64,000 nt of DNA, from positions 186,001 through 250,000 of the forward strand of contig NC_009360.1 of NCBI RefSeq assembly GCF_000092065.1, in the 5' to 3' direction. The notes under the pieces were generated by a model, which was given only the letters and a program-made list of their open reading frames with translations, did no database searches and was not told the origin of the DNA. This document shows positions 9,735 to 20,500 of this stretch, piece after piece (position 1 is the first letter of the stretch; each line of letters opens with the position of its first letter). The stretch comes from Ostreococcus lucimarinus CCE9901. Taxonomy: Eukaryota; Chlorophyta; Mamiellophyceae; Mamiellales; Bathycoccaceae. Made by a program: the position numbers and the translations under genes.

Positions 9735-10325
9735 ATGAACGGCGCGTACGAGGTGCGCCCGAACGCGCGCGCCGCGCGCATCGATGGCGAACGCTTGCCC
9801 GATCCTCCCGGCTACGTCCCGCGCGCGCTCGGCGCGAGCGACGGCGCGAGCGATCACGCCGCGCGCGCATCCTCCTCCTCCCGCGCGGCGTCGAGCGCGC
9901 CGACGACGACGATGGACGGCGCGGCGGTCGAGCTCGAACGAAGCAAACTCAGAGTGCGACGCGCGTACGCGTTCGCGCAGTCCAGCGTGTCGTCGATCGC
10001 GATGATGACGTTCATGATGTGGATGAGCGGCAACTCGGTGCAAGTCTTTAGCATCATGGTCGTCTTCGGCGGCGTCGCGCAGACGACGCGAGCGATCCTG
10101 AGCTCGCGAGCGACGTTCGATAGATTCGTCGATGGTGATGCGAGCGTGGACGTCACGGTGCCGAGGTTGATGTTTTGCGCGGTGCAGCTCGTGGGATTGT
10201 GCCTGGCGTTGCGCAAGCTCAACGTCATGGGTCTGTTGCCCACGCACGCGAGCGACTGGGCGAGCGGGATGAAGCCTCCGAGAGCGTTGGAGCGCGCGTT
10301 CGGCGACGTCGAGCTCGACCTTTAA
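9735..10325 (+). CDS. EMC4: ER membrane protein complex subunit 4
   Basis: A 196-residue protein of the EMC4/TMEM85 family, part of the ER insertase complex for tail-anchored and multipass proteins. The disordered Ala/Ser-rich N-terminus is longer than usual and contains PPGY. The core then begins ELERSKLRVRRAYAFAQSSV, followed by MMWMSGNSVQVFSIM and two to three hydrophobic helices, and ends with the conserved KLNVMGLLPTHASDW. The frame is open from 9588, but the first ATG with a credible context is at 9735, 200 bp from the divergent J-protein start. Confidence 0.88.
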   Translation: MNGAYEVRPNARAARIDGERLPDPPGYVPRALGASDGASDHAARASSSSRAASSAPTTTMDGAAVELERSKLRVRRAYAFAQSSVSSIAMMTFMMWMSGNSVQVFSIMVVFGGVAQTTRAILSSRATFDRFVDGDASVDVTVPRLMFCAVQLVGLCLALRKLNVMGLLPTHASDWASGMKPPRALERAFGDVELDL

Positions 10326-10527
10326 CGTCAAATGTAATAGATATTGTACTAGTCTCTATCGATAGAGCATTCGCGCGCGCGTCGCGCGTTCTCAATCGTC
10401 CGTCGTCGTCGCGCTTTCAAAAGTCGTTCCACGACACGACCGCATTCCTCGACGCGTTCGTACGCGAATCACACGAACGGGCGTCGCGCCGCTCGAACGA
10501 ACGCGATCTATAGCGCGCGCGCGCGCG

Positions 10528-11049
10528 ATGTCCTCCCTCATCACCGCGCGTCTAGCGCAAGAGCGCAAAGATTGGCGCAAAGACCACCCGCACGGCTTCA
10601 TCGCGAAACCGTCGACGAAGAAGGATAAAAACGGTGACACCACCACCGATCTCACGGTGTGGAACTGCGCGATCCCTGGAAAGGCTGATACGCCCTGGGC
10701 GGGGGGATCGTACCCGCTGCGGTTGGAGTTTGGTAACGATTATCCGGCGAAGCCACCTCGAGTGGCGTTCCCAGCTGGATTCTTTCACCCAAACGTGTAC
10801 CCGACGGGTAAGGTGTGCCTGTCGATTTTGAACGAGGATAAGGGATGGAAACCGTCGGTGTCGATCAAACAAATCTTGATCGGGGTGCAGGACTTGCTAG
10901 ATTCGCCGAATATGAGCGATCCGGCGCAGCAAGAGGCGTACGATCAACTGCGAAGATCAAAGGCGACGTACCTGAAGAGAATCAAAGAGCAGGCGAAAAA
11001 GTTTGGAAGCGCATCTGGGGGGGCTGGGGATGAGATCATCGTGCTTTGA
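10528..11049 (+). CDS. UBC9: SUMO-conjugating enzyme UBC9
   Basis: A 173-residue E2 that should accept SUMO from the SAE1/2 E1 and transfer it to lysines of nuclear and other proteins. The full UBC fold is present: N-terminal ERKDWRKDHPHGF, then DYPAKPPRVAFP, HPN at 87-89 and the catalytic Cys97 in TGKVCLSILNED, followed by KPSVSIKQILIGVQDLLDSPN. The WRKDHPHGF start and long helix 4 are UBC9-specific rather than ubiquitin E2 features. About ten extra residues at the C-terminus exceed the usual 158-160. It is convergent with the next gene, 185 bp apart. Confidence 0.95.
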   Translation: MSSLITARLAQERKDWRKDHPHGFIAKPSTKKDKNGDTTTDLTVWNCAIPGKADTPWAGGSYPLRLEFGNDYPAKPPRVAFPAGFFHPNVYPTGKVCLSILNEDKGWKPSVSIKQILIGVQDLLDSPNMSDPAQQEAYDQLRRSKATYLKRIKEQAKKFGSASGGAGDEIIVL

Positions 11050-11193
11050 TGCCCGAAACGAGAGAGGACGCCGAACTCTAAAAGTGCACGCGTTTACGTG
11101 AGCGATAGCGCCGATTTGCGAGAGCGAGAGGCTAATCAATAGACATAGAAGCGCCACGTGGGCACGCGCGTCGTCACAACGTATCTTCCTAAT

Positions 11194-11215
11194 TTCGTTC
11201 GTCCGTTCGTTCGTT
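11194..11215. repeat. Imperfect TTCG/CGTT microsatellite
   Basis: Imperfect tetranucleotide units between UBC9 and the convergent unknown gene; similar units continue to about 11245. Confidence 0.6.
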
Positions 11216-11234
11216 AATTCGTGCGTTCATTGTA

Positions 11235-12419
11235 TCATTCGTTCGTCTCATCGTGTAGTCGTTTCAGAAACTGCATGATGTCCACGTACTGGGCAGTTTT
11301 AAAGGTCTCTTTGTGAGCCTCAAACAGCTGTAGAATCACGTGAAGACGAGCGCGATCGGCTTCTGGCGACCAACCTTTCTTTGAGCGCAGATACTGTCTC
11401 AAATCACGATATCGGCGCTCTAAGCCGATCGGGTCCTCGTATCGACGATCAGCCATCGCATCACTATGCTCCCAGGCATCGCGCAAACTCGTCAGGAGAT
11501 CATCGATATCGTAAACCAGAGCCGCCTCATCTATGAGGTATTTTGTCATTGGGATGTCAAGATTTTCGCAAGCTTGAGAGACAAAGTACGGTTGTAACAC
11601 GAGACCCATTTCATCGCGAAAGATCTTCAGTAAAGTGACGTTCGATCGAAGAACCGCGCACTCCATATGCGACGCGTCTGGCTGCACACCACCTTCGTTC
11701 TTCAACCAGCGAAGCAAATCAGCGCTTCGCGATTCGCGATCCGCCGATCCCCAAGAGTTGATAATAGTGTTCACATTCCTTAGCTCAGGCTTCGCGCCTT
11801 GATCTTTCAAAACCTTCAAGAAATCTATCACAGAGTGCTTGTGATATGATCCGTTCGAGATGATGTCGTTGAAAAAGTCGTTGAGAATGAAAGGTGAAGA
11901 TTCTGGAAATGATTTCGCTGCACATTCCTCAAAAATGCATCGGAACGTTTCCAGCCGATTTAAGCGCACCGCCACTCGCATCGCTTGTTTTCCATCGTAC
12001 GACACCGCGTGCTCGCGCATAAACTTCAGCAAATCTCGAAGCTTTTCCGCGTCGCTCTCATCTTCAAACAATCTAGATAGCAACGATTCATAAAAGTTGC
12101 GCTGCCAGTGCGTGTTTACCGATACACAGTGTCCGCATTTGACTCTTACGGCGTCGTAGAGGCACTTGCACGAGGGCAGCGGCGGTGGCGGCGCGGTGGT
12201 GTTCGTCGCGACTTCCTGTGCCGTACACGTCGTCGCGTTCGCCTTCGACGCGCTCTCCTCCGTCGTCGCTCGCACGCATCGGCTCTCGACAGCTTTCGCT
12301 TTCGGTGCCGGTGCCGGCTTCTTGGAACTGCTCGTCTTCGCTTTTTTACGCGACGCCGTCGTCTTCGCGCCGGCGGCGCCACCGGCGCGTCGCCATCGTC
12401 GAACCGGTGGCGTCGCCAT
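11235..12419 (-). CDS. Helical-repeat protein of unknown function (paralogue A)
   Basis: A 394-residue protein that I do not recognise. A Lys/Ala/Pro/Ser-rich, probably disordered N-terminus (1-75) is followed by a four-Cys segment (CKCLYDAVRVKCGHC) that could bind a metal. The rest is predicted all-helical, with ankyrin-like spacing (AMRVAVRLNRLETFRCIFEE) but no canonical ankyrin signature. It ends VDIMQFLKRLHDETNE. Its C-terminal ending and central helices align by eye with the next upstream gene at 12600-14282, so the pair looks like an old tandem duplication. The ATG at 12419 is the longest available start. Confidence 0.6.
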   Translation of the reverse strand: MATPPVRRWRRAGGAAGAKTTASRKKAKTSSSKKPAPAPKAKAVESRCVRATTEESASKANATTCTAQEVATNTTAPPPPLPSCKCLYDAVRVKCGHCVSVNTHWQRNFYESLLSRLFEDESDAEKLRDLLKFMREHAVSYDGKQAMRVAVRLNRLETFRCIFEECAAKSFPESSPFILNDFFNDIISNGSYHKHSVIDFLKVLKDQGAKPELRNVNTIINSWGSADRESRSADLLRWLKNEGGVQPDASHMECAVLRSNVTLLKIFRDEMGLVLQPYFVSQACENLDIPMTKYLIDEAALVYDIDDLLTSLRDAWEHSDAMADRRYEDPIGLERRYRDLRQYLRSKKGWSPEADRARLHVILQLFEAHKETFKTAQYVDIMQFLKRLHDETNE

Positions 12420-12588
12420 CGTCGTCGCGCCGAACGTGAGTTTCCTTCGTATGAAGCGAAGAATGGTGAGTTCGAGCGCGCGCGAGCGCGCGTGACGCGT
12501 CGATGTGTGGAGTGCGGCGCGTCGTGCGTGATTTACAAGGCGTGATTCACAGGCAAACAGGCTGTTCGCCGCGGACAGGCTGTTCCGC

Positions 12589-12604
12589 TGTAGCCGCGGC
12601 TACA
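12589..12604. repeat. 16-bp perfect palindrome spanning a stop codon
   Basis: TGTAGCCGCGGCTACA is its own reverse complement and includes the TAG stop (12600-12602) of the minus-strand gene. Just beside it the 11-bp word ACAGGCTGTTC occurs twice within about 30 bp. The palindrome could form a hairpin in the 3' end of that mRNA. Confidence 0.7.
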
Positions 12605-14282
12605 GGGGACGGAACAAGCCAGCGAATGGCATGTCGGCCATCAACATCGCGTTTCTTTCCGAGAGAATTCCGTCGATTTCGTTGCGCAGGAGGTGGTCTT
12701 TTGCATTCTCCGCAGCTTTGTCATGTTGGCGCTGAAGGTACTTCATGACGCCGATGAACACACCTTCGCTCAAAGATGTTTTGTGCTCTTCGACGATTTC
12801 GTACAGAGCGTTAATGTGTTTTTTGTCTTCGTTTGCGACGGTATCAAGAGTTTCAAAGTAAATGATGAACTTCTCAACCTCGGTAAATGCGTTCTCTTCG
12901 TCGTTCTCAAGCATCTCCATAATCATTTCACCGTTGTCAACGGCTTCGATTAATTGTTCCTTCATCAAGCGAACAATGTCTGGATACTCTTTATAACCAT
13001 GCTCGACGACGTACTTGAGCATGTCCAGATTCAAATGATCTATGCAGCGATAGACGGTTTCCGGATAACCGGCGGGGGCGGCGGGGGTGAAAAACAAAAG
13101 ACCCCAATCCTCGTGGAGGGGTTGCACGAAAAGTGATTCAGGCAAGTCAAGCTCGAGCGAGAGCTCGACTGCAGTGCTCATTACTGCAGTTCTCATCTTT
13201 GGATCCGGGTGGTTAAGTCCCAGCCTGTCTCTATGAAGATGAAGATAGCGAAACATGAACCATCTTTCGAGGATGTCGCGATCGAGATCATCGTAACTTT
13301 GTTTGTTAATGTAGATTGAATCGTGCAGTGCGCGCATCGATTCAAACAAATGAAACAGAAAGGCGTCACCATGAGTCGCCACTGGAGAGTCGACTCGTCC
13401 CCAATGCGTTCGTTCGCGCAACCAATCCAGAAATTTGATGCGCGGGTCTATCTTCATAAGTTGTGCAAACTTCTCCGCGAGATACGTCGGACTTCCTTCG
13501 AGTTTTAGAGCCCCTTCGAAAACAATGTTTCGTCGTTTGTTCATCGCTTGCATATTTGGTCGTGTGAGCACCATCATGAACAAAAGTTCCGCGTCGGCCC
13601 GCCGATATTGAGGTGCATGGTTCACAAGTTCATCATACAACACCTTGAACAACTCGAACCTATCGTACCAATACGCGAGCCAACACGCCTCGAGGCGCGT
13701 TACGTAACCAGGTGCAAAACTCTTAAGTCCATGTTCTTTGATGGATGCTTCCAACCAAACAGGACGCCGCATATCTGCCTTGTTCTCGCCAACCCATGCC
13801 ACTATTTTTCTCATCGTTTCATCGTCGACGTGACGTTTCTCATACATCAATCGCCGCAACGCACTAGCCCACATCTCTCGTTTCGTTAGCAACGGTTTGC
13901 CCTTCAACTTACGCTTCACACATGACGCGCACTCCGCGACCAGCGCCGCCGCGAGCGTCTTACATTTCGTCTTGCCCAACTTATCCGCGCCTTCCTTTGT
14001 CAGCCGCGTGCACGGCGGCCGCTGCTCCGTCGACGACGACGCTCCAGTCTGCTTTACACCCTTGGACGCAGACGTCGACGCTTTAGTCGTCTTCGCCGCG
14101 TCTTCACCTCGTCGTGCGTTCGATTTCTTCGGCGGCGGCACATTTAAGATCGGATCGTGGTCTACGCTGAGCCCGTTGAGTCCTCTTCGCGCCATCAAGG
14201 CTTGGATGACACGAAGCGTGCACTCCCTGCAGTCGCACATCGGCTGATACATGCCCTCGCCCGCGCCAGGTCGTCCGGACAT
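12600..14282 (-). CDS. Helical-repeat protein of unknown function (paralogue B)
   Basis: A 560-residue protein of unrecognised family. It begins with a Cys-rich motif, MCDCRECTLRVIQAL, then a Lys/Ser/Thr-rich linker, then a second Cys pair in LVAECASCVKRKLKG. A long all-helical region follows, without membrane segments, ending IGVMKYLQRQHDKAAEN. The segments LRRLMYEKRHVDDETMRKIV, WLAYWYDRFELFKVLYDEL and HKTSLSEGVFIGVMKYLQ parallel those of paralogue A. The frame is open to 14693, but that extension would run into the Piezo 3' end and is Arg/Ser-rich, so the ATG at 14282 is preferred. Function is unknown. Confidence 0.6.
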   Translation of the reverse strand: MSGRPGAGEGMYQPMCDCRECTLRVIQALMARRGLNGLSVDHDPILNVPPPKKSNARRGEDAAKTTKASTSASKGVKQTGASSSTEQRPPCTRLTKEGADKLGKTKCKTLAAALVAECASCVKRKLKGKPLLTKREMWASALRRLMYEKRHVDDETMRKIVAWVGENKADMRRPVWLEASIKEHGLKSFAPGYVTRLEACWLAYWYDRFELFKVLYDELVNHAPQYRRADAELLFMMVLTRPNMQAMNKRRNIVFEGALKLEGSPTYLAEKFAQLMKIDPRIKFLDWLRERTHWGRVDSPVATHGDAFLFHLFESMRALHDSIYINKQSYDDLDRDILERWFMFRYLHLHRDRLGLNHPDPKMRTAVMSTAVELSLELDLPESLFVQPLHEDWGLLFFTPAAPAGYPETVYRCIDHLNLDMLKYVVEHGYKEYPDIVRLMKEQLIEAVDNGEMIMEMLENDEENAFTEVEKFIIYFETLDTVANEDKKHINALYEIVEEHKTSLSEGVFIGVMKYLQRQHDKAAENAKDHLLRNEIDGILSERNAMLMADMPFAGLFRPL

Positions 14283-14533
14283 CGACCTTGTTCGTTGCCA
14301 CGAGCCACGGCGCGCGAGGCGCGAGACGCGAGGCGCGACGTGACGGGGGGGTGCACGAGCGTTTCTGAGGAGTTGGCGACGAGACTGGACGGCGTCGCCG
14401 CGGCGCGGCGACCTTTCGTGCGTCGTGCGATCGGTAGATTGGTGTTGGCTAATGAAATAATCTATATTTACATGTGCTACAGTGCTACAGGGTGATGACG
14501 AAGATCCGTCGAACGCGCACGCAGGGCGCGCGC

Positions 14534-17500
14534 TCAAGACGTCTTCGGACGCAGGGGCATCGCGCTGCCATCCGACGTTCGAGTAAACTCGAACAGCACG
14601 GCTGGAGAACGGTAGATACGGATGAGAAGCCAATAAAGACGCTCCTCGAGAACAAAATCTCTCACTTGACGCGCGCTGTAAATATCGCTGCACAGCGAGA
14701 TGAGACGGTGCGTTGATGGCAAATCGACGTGCTGGATGCTGCCGACGAGATTGTTGGTGAAGCCTCGAACGATGGACGCCAAAGTTAAGATGTAGACGAC
14801 GTACACGCCCGTCAGACCACCAACAAATTGACTGAACGTCGCAAAAACGCCGGTCGGTACTTCGGATGAGATCAACACGATCTCAGGACCGTTCTCAAAC
14901 GCACTGCAGGGTCGCCACCAATCCAAACTCTGTCGATTCTCTTCCGAGGCTGCGAGGGGAACGACGTATGTTCCGCAATCGACGGACCACCACGGTGAGG
15001 TCGTGTTGTACCCATTCAGGGCAAGCGTGCAACTTATACTTTGTTGACTCGAATAATTCGGCACGGGCGAACCTTTGCCGTGCAAGTGCCAAACTCGCGG
15101 GTAAATGTTTTCCAAGAAGACATTGTTTTGTTCGCCGTTGAGCACTCTGATAAGCGCGGCGGCTTCGTCTTCTGCAAAGGTGTAGTCGACGCCTTCTGAA
15201 TATAAAATAGGATTATCCAGCGGTAAATGACGTTTAAACATCCAACCCGTGGTTAGTTTTGCACCACTTGAGAGAGACTTCTTCAAAGCCTCGATAGAAG
15301 GTGGAGGGGGCGACCAGACGGTGTCGCTGTCTTTCGCCAAACACGCCTCCTGTATTTGTCCAGGCTTGTTTATCATTGGTATCGGTCCATCCGTGCGAAG
15401 AGTCGACCACGGCATCGTTTCAATCGTTTTTCTGAATCCGCCTTCAAAGATTGGATACTTGAAGGTGTTTTCTGCTCCAATCAAGCTCATGTTGAACCGA
15501 ATATCGTAGACTGGATTGATGTCGACTTGTGGGTTTGATGTGCTGAATACGAAGAACGGCACGACCAACAGACTGAAAATGATCGTAAAAAGACCACCAC
15601 CCTCGAGGAAAACTTTTTTCCACCATGGTTGGGGTTGACCGAACGGATGATACTTTCTATAAGTGTTATTCCGGACGTTGATTCTGAACAAGTCACGCGA
15701 GATGTTCTCAAGCTTCAACCAGTCGTAAAGATCCAGGGCGCTGTCCGTGCAAGCATATTCGAGCAACACGCGTAATTCGTACATGAACGGAATCGAAAAG
15801 TACGCCATGAAAGCTCCAAAAGAAATAATATCAGAACGCTGGAAGATCAAGCTGTTCGTGAATACTTCAGCTGGGAACCCACAGCGTATTTGTCGCGCTC
15901 CGAGAGTGAACGACAACGACTTAAGGAGGAAAAAGAATTGCAAATACGAGTGACGTGCCGTCGTGTTCTGGTGGAAAATCATCAACAAAAATCCAACAAA
16001 TCCAGCATACGTCAAGTAGTGGTAGAAAACTTTGGCAATCTTTGCTTTTTTCATGTAAATCACTCCATCAACGACGATGAGTACCAAGCAAATGAAGACG
16101 GATACGACGTAGTCAATTTTGAACAAACCTTGATAGTATGTCTCCACCAATGCCTCTGCATCTGAGTCCACCGTGTTTTGATAGCAAATCGCCACGAAGA
16201 ATGTTGCGAGGATGTCGAAACAAAGCGTCGCGGTGTAAAAGTCCTGACCTTCTTGGTGGAAACCACGAACAGACGTGAGGCCAAGCGGGGCTACATCTGA
16301 GCCGCCAGCAGCTTCTCTGAGTTGCATCGCCTCAAGCGCTTTACTCGCCTCCGCACTAGGACGAAGGACGGAAACTGGGGCTATAACGCGGAATATTGCG
16401 GCACGATGTCCCGGGCTCGTTCGTAGACTATCGGTGTCTACTTGCACAAACTCGAGCGTGTAGTACGAAAGCGGTAGTTTTGAGCCACCTTCAGAAATCG
16501 TCTGGTGATTAATGAGTGCGTCGTTCACTCGGGCGACAATTTCATCCCAATCTGGCTCTGCATCTTCCTGTGCGAGGACTGAAAGCGCTACGAATGACGG
16601 ACCATACTCAGCTTCCGGAGTTAAGATTCGTTGGAAGAAATTATCCATTTCTGCTAGCAATCCTCGAGAGACTTCGATGTGGAAAGGTGAAGACTCAGAA
16701 TCGTCTTGGCGCGCGAAATTCATTTCAAATTCCGCAAAATGGACATTTTTAAACCTGGAAAACAGGGCGTTCGCGGCGAACAAGTCGCCGTTATTGCCCT
16801 CGTCACGCTCTTCGCGACGATGAATTTCATCTCTTGGTGTTTGCTGAGCGCTGTGGTGCACCGTGATGGCGATGTATGCCATGAACGCACCAATCATGGA
16901 AGGGACAAACGCACTACTGGCATCCTGGATACCGAACACGACTCCCGTATGAGCGCAGGCGGTCATACCCGAGCATTGCAAAGAACAAGGAATAGTAACA
17001 ACGTACGCAACGGCGAGCGATAATTCGGCGTACAAGAGAATCAATCGCCAAAATCCGGCAGGCACCACTGGATACGTCATCAGTCCGTATGCGATGATTG
17101 ACGTGGGAAAGACGAGAGCAGCGATGGAGAAATCGATGGCAAAAGCCAGTATCATGAAAAAATAGCACATTGAATACCGGGGTGCTGTCAACCACGGCCA
17201 TGCTTTCAAAAAGGCGCCAAATAATAAGCCAATTGTGGAGCTGCGATCACCAAGCCAGGTATGAAGTAAGGCTGTCAAATCCTTCTTCGGGTCATCCACA
17301 CTCGTGCGCATCTTCAGCTCGTGATCACGGAGTTGCGCTGCTCGCAAGTCCTGCCTTTCGGCGTTGTCTTCGTCTTCTCTGATCCATTCTTCATTGTTCT
17401 CATCGTCATCGCTGTCTCTGACGCCACGCCGACGGCGGATTGTATCACTTGGTGGCTTGCGGTCGCCCGTCGGTTTGCGACGAGTGCCTCGACTTTCCAC

Positions 17501-20500
17501 AGCGAGAATCTCTCGAGACAGACTTGTGATTTCGTTCCTGATGTCCTCTACTCTTTGACGACGATTTTCTTTCTCGCTCACCTTGGTCAAACAAGTTGCC
17601 AAACTTTCATGAATCCATCCCCGCTTCAACGCATCGTCGACAATGCGCTCCGCTTCAATGGACTGGCGACGCATAATCATCGCGGCTTTGTATGTGGGCT
17701 GAGTGATGATGCTTCTCAACAAGTGAACGATGGCAAAAATGACCAAATCCGGTGAAAGTTGACCAGACTGCCATCCGAGCACCGTGGGAAGCTTGTAAAA
17801 TCCAAAGCCTTGAAGTAGCGAACATTCAGACTCAACAGATACGTACCAGTCACCTAGTAAGCCTTCAAGCGGAGCTTGGTAAAGGAGAATCGCGCCGATG
17901 ACGGATACGTTGTACAGTTGCAAAATTCTCAAGCCCATCAGACTGTCCATACTCAAAGAATCGCGCGTACGGAGAAAATAGAATGGCAAAATCAAATAGC
18001 CAACGTGCATGAGATCTCGCGAAAAAGTGCCAAAGAAAATCACCATGACCAATGCCCAGTCAACTGCGTATCGCAAGTAAAAGTATCGCATCCATTCAAG
18101 GATGGTCCAATTTGTACTTGCTTCCCAGGTAAGCGGTGCGAATAAGATGTCAAAGTACGACGTCTCCTGCGTTTCCGGCGGGAGCAAAGCAACTTGTGTC
18201 GGTGTTTGCCTCGGTACCATCGTGGCGATCAACTCTGAAATCATAGCTTCATCTAACTCCGCGCCTTCTGCTTGCGTCGCCTCTATCGTCATTCGCGCGC
18301 GCTCTTCCAGAGCTGCTAAAATGGCATCCATCCTCAGTTGGCAAGCGGCGATAAAGAAAGCGCTAAAATAGCCAAACAGCATCATTTTGCTGCATGGGTA
18401 AACGGCAAGCCACTGTCTAGTCTCTCGTGAAAGCCGCATTTGTTCGCTCGCAGTGGAGAGGAGTGCCCGTGCAAACGACGGCGATGGTGGAGGAGACGGC
18501 GGAACGTCATCCACGCGGTTTTGCACGATATCAATCGAGACAACGTACTGCCATAGGACTATCAAGGCGCAGATCGCCGTAGTAAAGCGCCATAAGAGCA
18601 AGCGGTCACGCGGCGTGGACCCAAGCTTACTGTTAATCAACTTGAAAGTTACCCCTAAGTAGACGAGAGACAGCATGTTTGTAGACGCGATTCCGACAAT
18701 CGCAAAGACTACGTACAACAAACCTGGCATGAGATTCGCCATCATGCCTTCAATCATTTCAGGAACGATGGAAAGGAGCATAATCATCTGTCCCAGATTC
18801 GTTTGTGCATTTTCTCTCACTCGCTTAGTGAATTCGCGACGTGCCTCATCGCTCGCCGCACTTTCGCCTTCATCCGCGATGTCGGACGTGCTCTCCGAGA
18901 TTTCAGACATTGCTTTGTCATCTAAGTCGTCCATTTCCTTGCTTGCATCGGTGTTTTCCGTTTTTCGTTGAACAAGCATCGCTCGTGCGTCGCGTTGCGG
19001 CCAGAAGAGGTGACAAGGTTCAGGAGAACATCCAGATTTCAACGCCGGTGGTAGTTTCCTCAACCAGAAGCGTGTCGCCTTGGTCAACTCAACGGAAAGT
19101 ATCACCAGCACCGGATAGCGAAGCATGGATTCATTCTCTGGTATGAAATCACTCGGCGATTCTGGCCACTTATGCGCACCCAAGAGAGTCAAAATACCCC
19201 AATGTTGTCCCGCTTGAGTGTATTGAATCTTATAGGCGTAATCGATGATGGCAGAAATGAGTGCAACTGTACCAACCAGTTCGGTGGGACCATCGCTCGT
19301 TTTCATCGACAACGTCGCTGCGATGAGTGCTGCGAGCATCAATAATCCGAGCAAATCTCGGCGCTCGAGACTAAACAAGATTGCACAGAGGGTAACGATT
19401 TTATTTGTGTGCAAAATGATGGCTCGCTTCACAAGTGGCAGAAAGCCAAGCTCGGTTGCGGCCAACGGCAGACTTCGTCTCGCATCCACTGCATTGCTCA
19501 TCGTGAGCAATCCAATCTCGTGGAAATATGTTACGACGAGGAGAGTGCTCGGTCCGATCAATTCAGCCATGAGCTTGCCTGGCTCGACATTTTGCGCCAA
19601 CCCTACCGCGTTTGAGAGGAACGCCTTGAACTCGGTGGAGAATCCAAAAATTTCGTCGAGCGGGAAAGCGCCAAAGGCGTAACGACTCGCGAGATTGAAT
19701 AAACAGAACAACAGAACAGCGCGCCATCGACCGGACTCGGTTTCTTCTGAGTGCCGTTTAGCGATGCAATTCAATCCAAGGAGTACGAGAAGTGTCAAGT
19801 TTATCAGCGAACACTGCGACGTTTCGAGCGTCACCAGACCAACCAAGAGCACTAAATAAGCGCCAAAGCGCGTCATCAACTTCATGAGCACCAACGAGCA
19901 CTCGTACACTACGGCTTTACCCAAAGACACCAATGAGTTCAAGGTTCCCTGGCCAGGCGCACTATCTTCCTCAGTTTCCGGCGTCAGCGCGTTAAGGACC
20001 TTCTGCAGGTACAGCACGATGCAAATTACCACCAAAACGCAGGCGAAAGGTCCAGTCGTGTGAATCATGTTTGATTGCTCAAGGCCTAAAACACGCAATG
20101 TCGTCGCCCACTTCGTGTGGTACACATTGAATATATTAACGTGTTCATTCATCGCCCACAGATACAACGCCGCAACAAAGCCAGCGAGTGTTTGTGCCGT
20201 CAGATGCAATACCGTCCGGTCTCCCGGTTTGAGGATATTGAACAAGAATGCCAATAGCAATGCGGCGTGGAGTAAATCGGCTCGCGATAGAGCCACAATC
20301 CACAGTGCGAAGGGCACCAAGAGGTGTGAGATCAACTGAACTAAAGGCAAATCCCACATCAAGCGACTGTCGTCGACGGCCGGGTTATGCTCAATCTCAA
20401 GGTCATCTAATGGTACAAAATCCACAATGACACCATCCTGCACTCTTTGTTCCAGAACGTCATCCGTCGGGGTACTCTTGGCGTTCTTTGTGAGCCAACC

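Noticed and set aside
14283-14693. An N-terminal extension of paralogue B up to 14693
   Set aside because: It would overlap the Piezo coding end and is composed of Arg/Ser-rich sequence unlike the rest of the protein.
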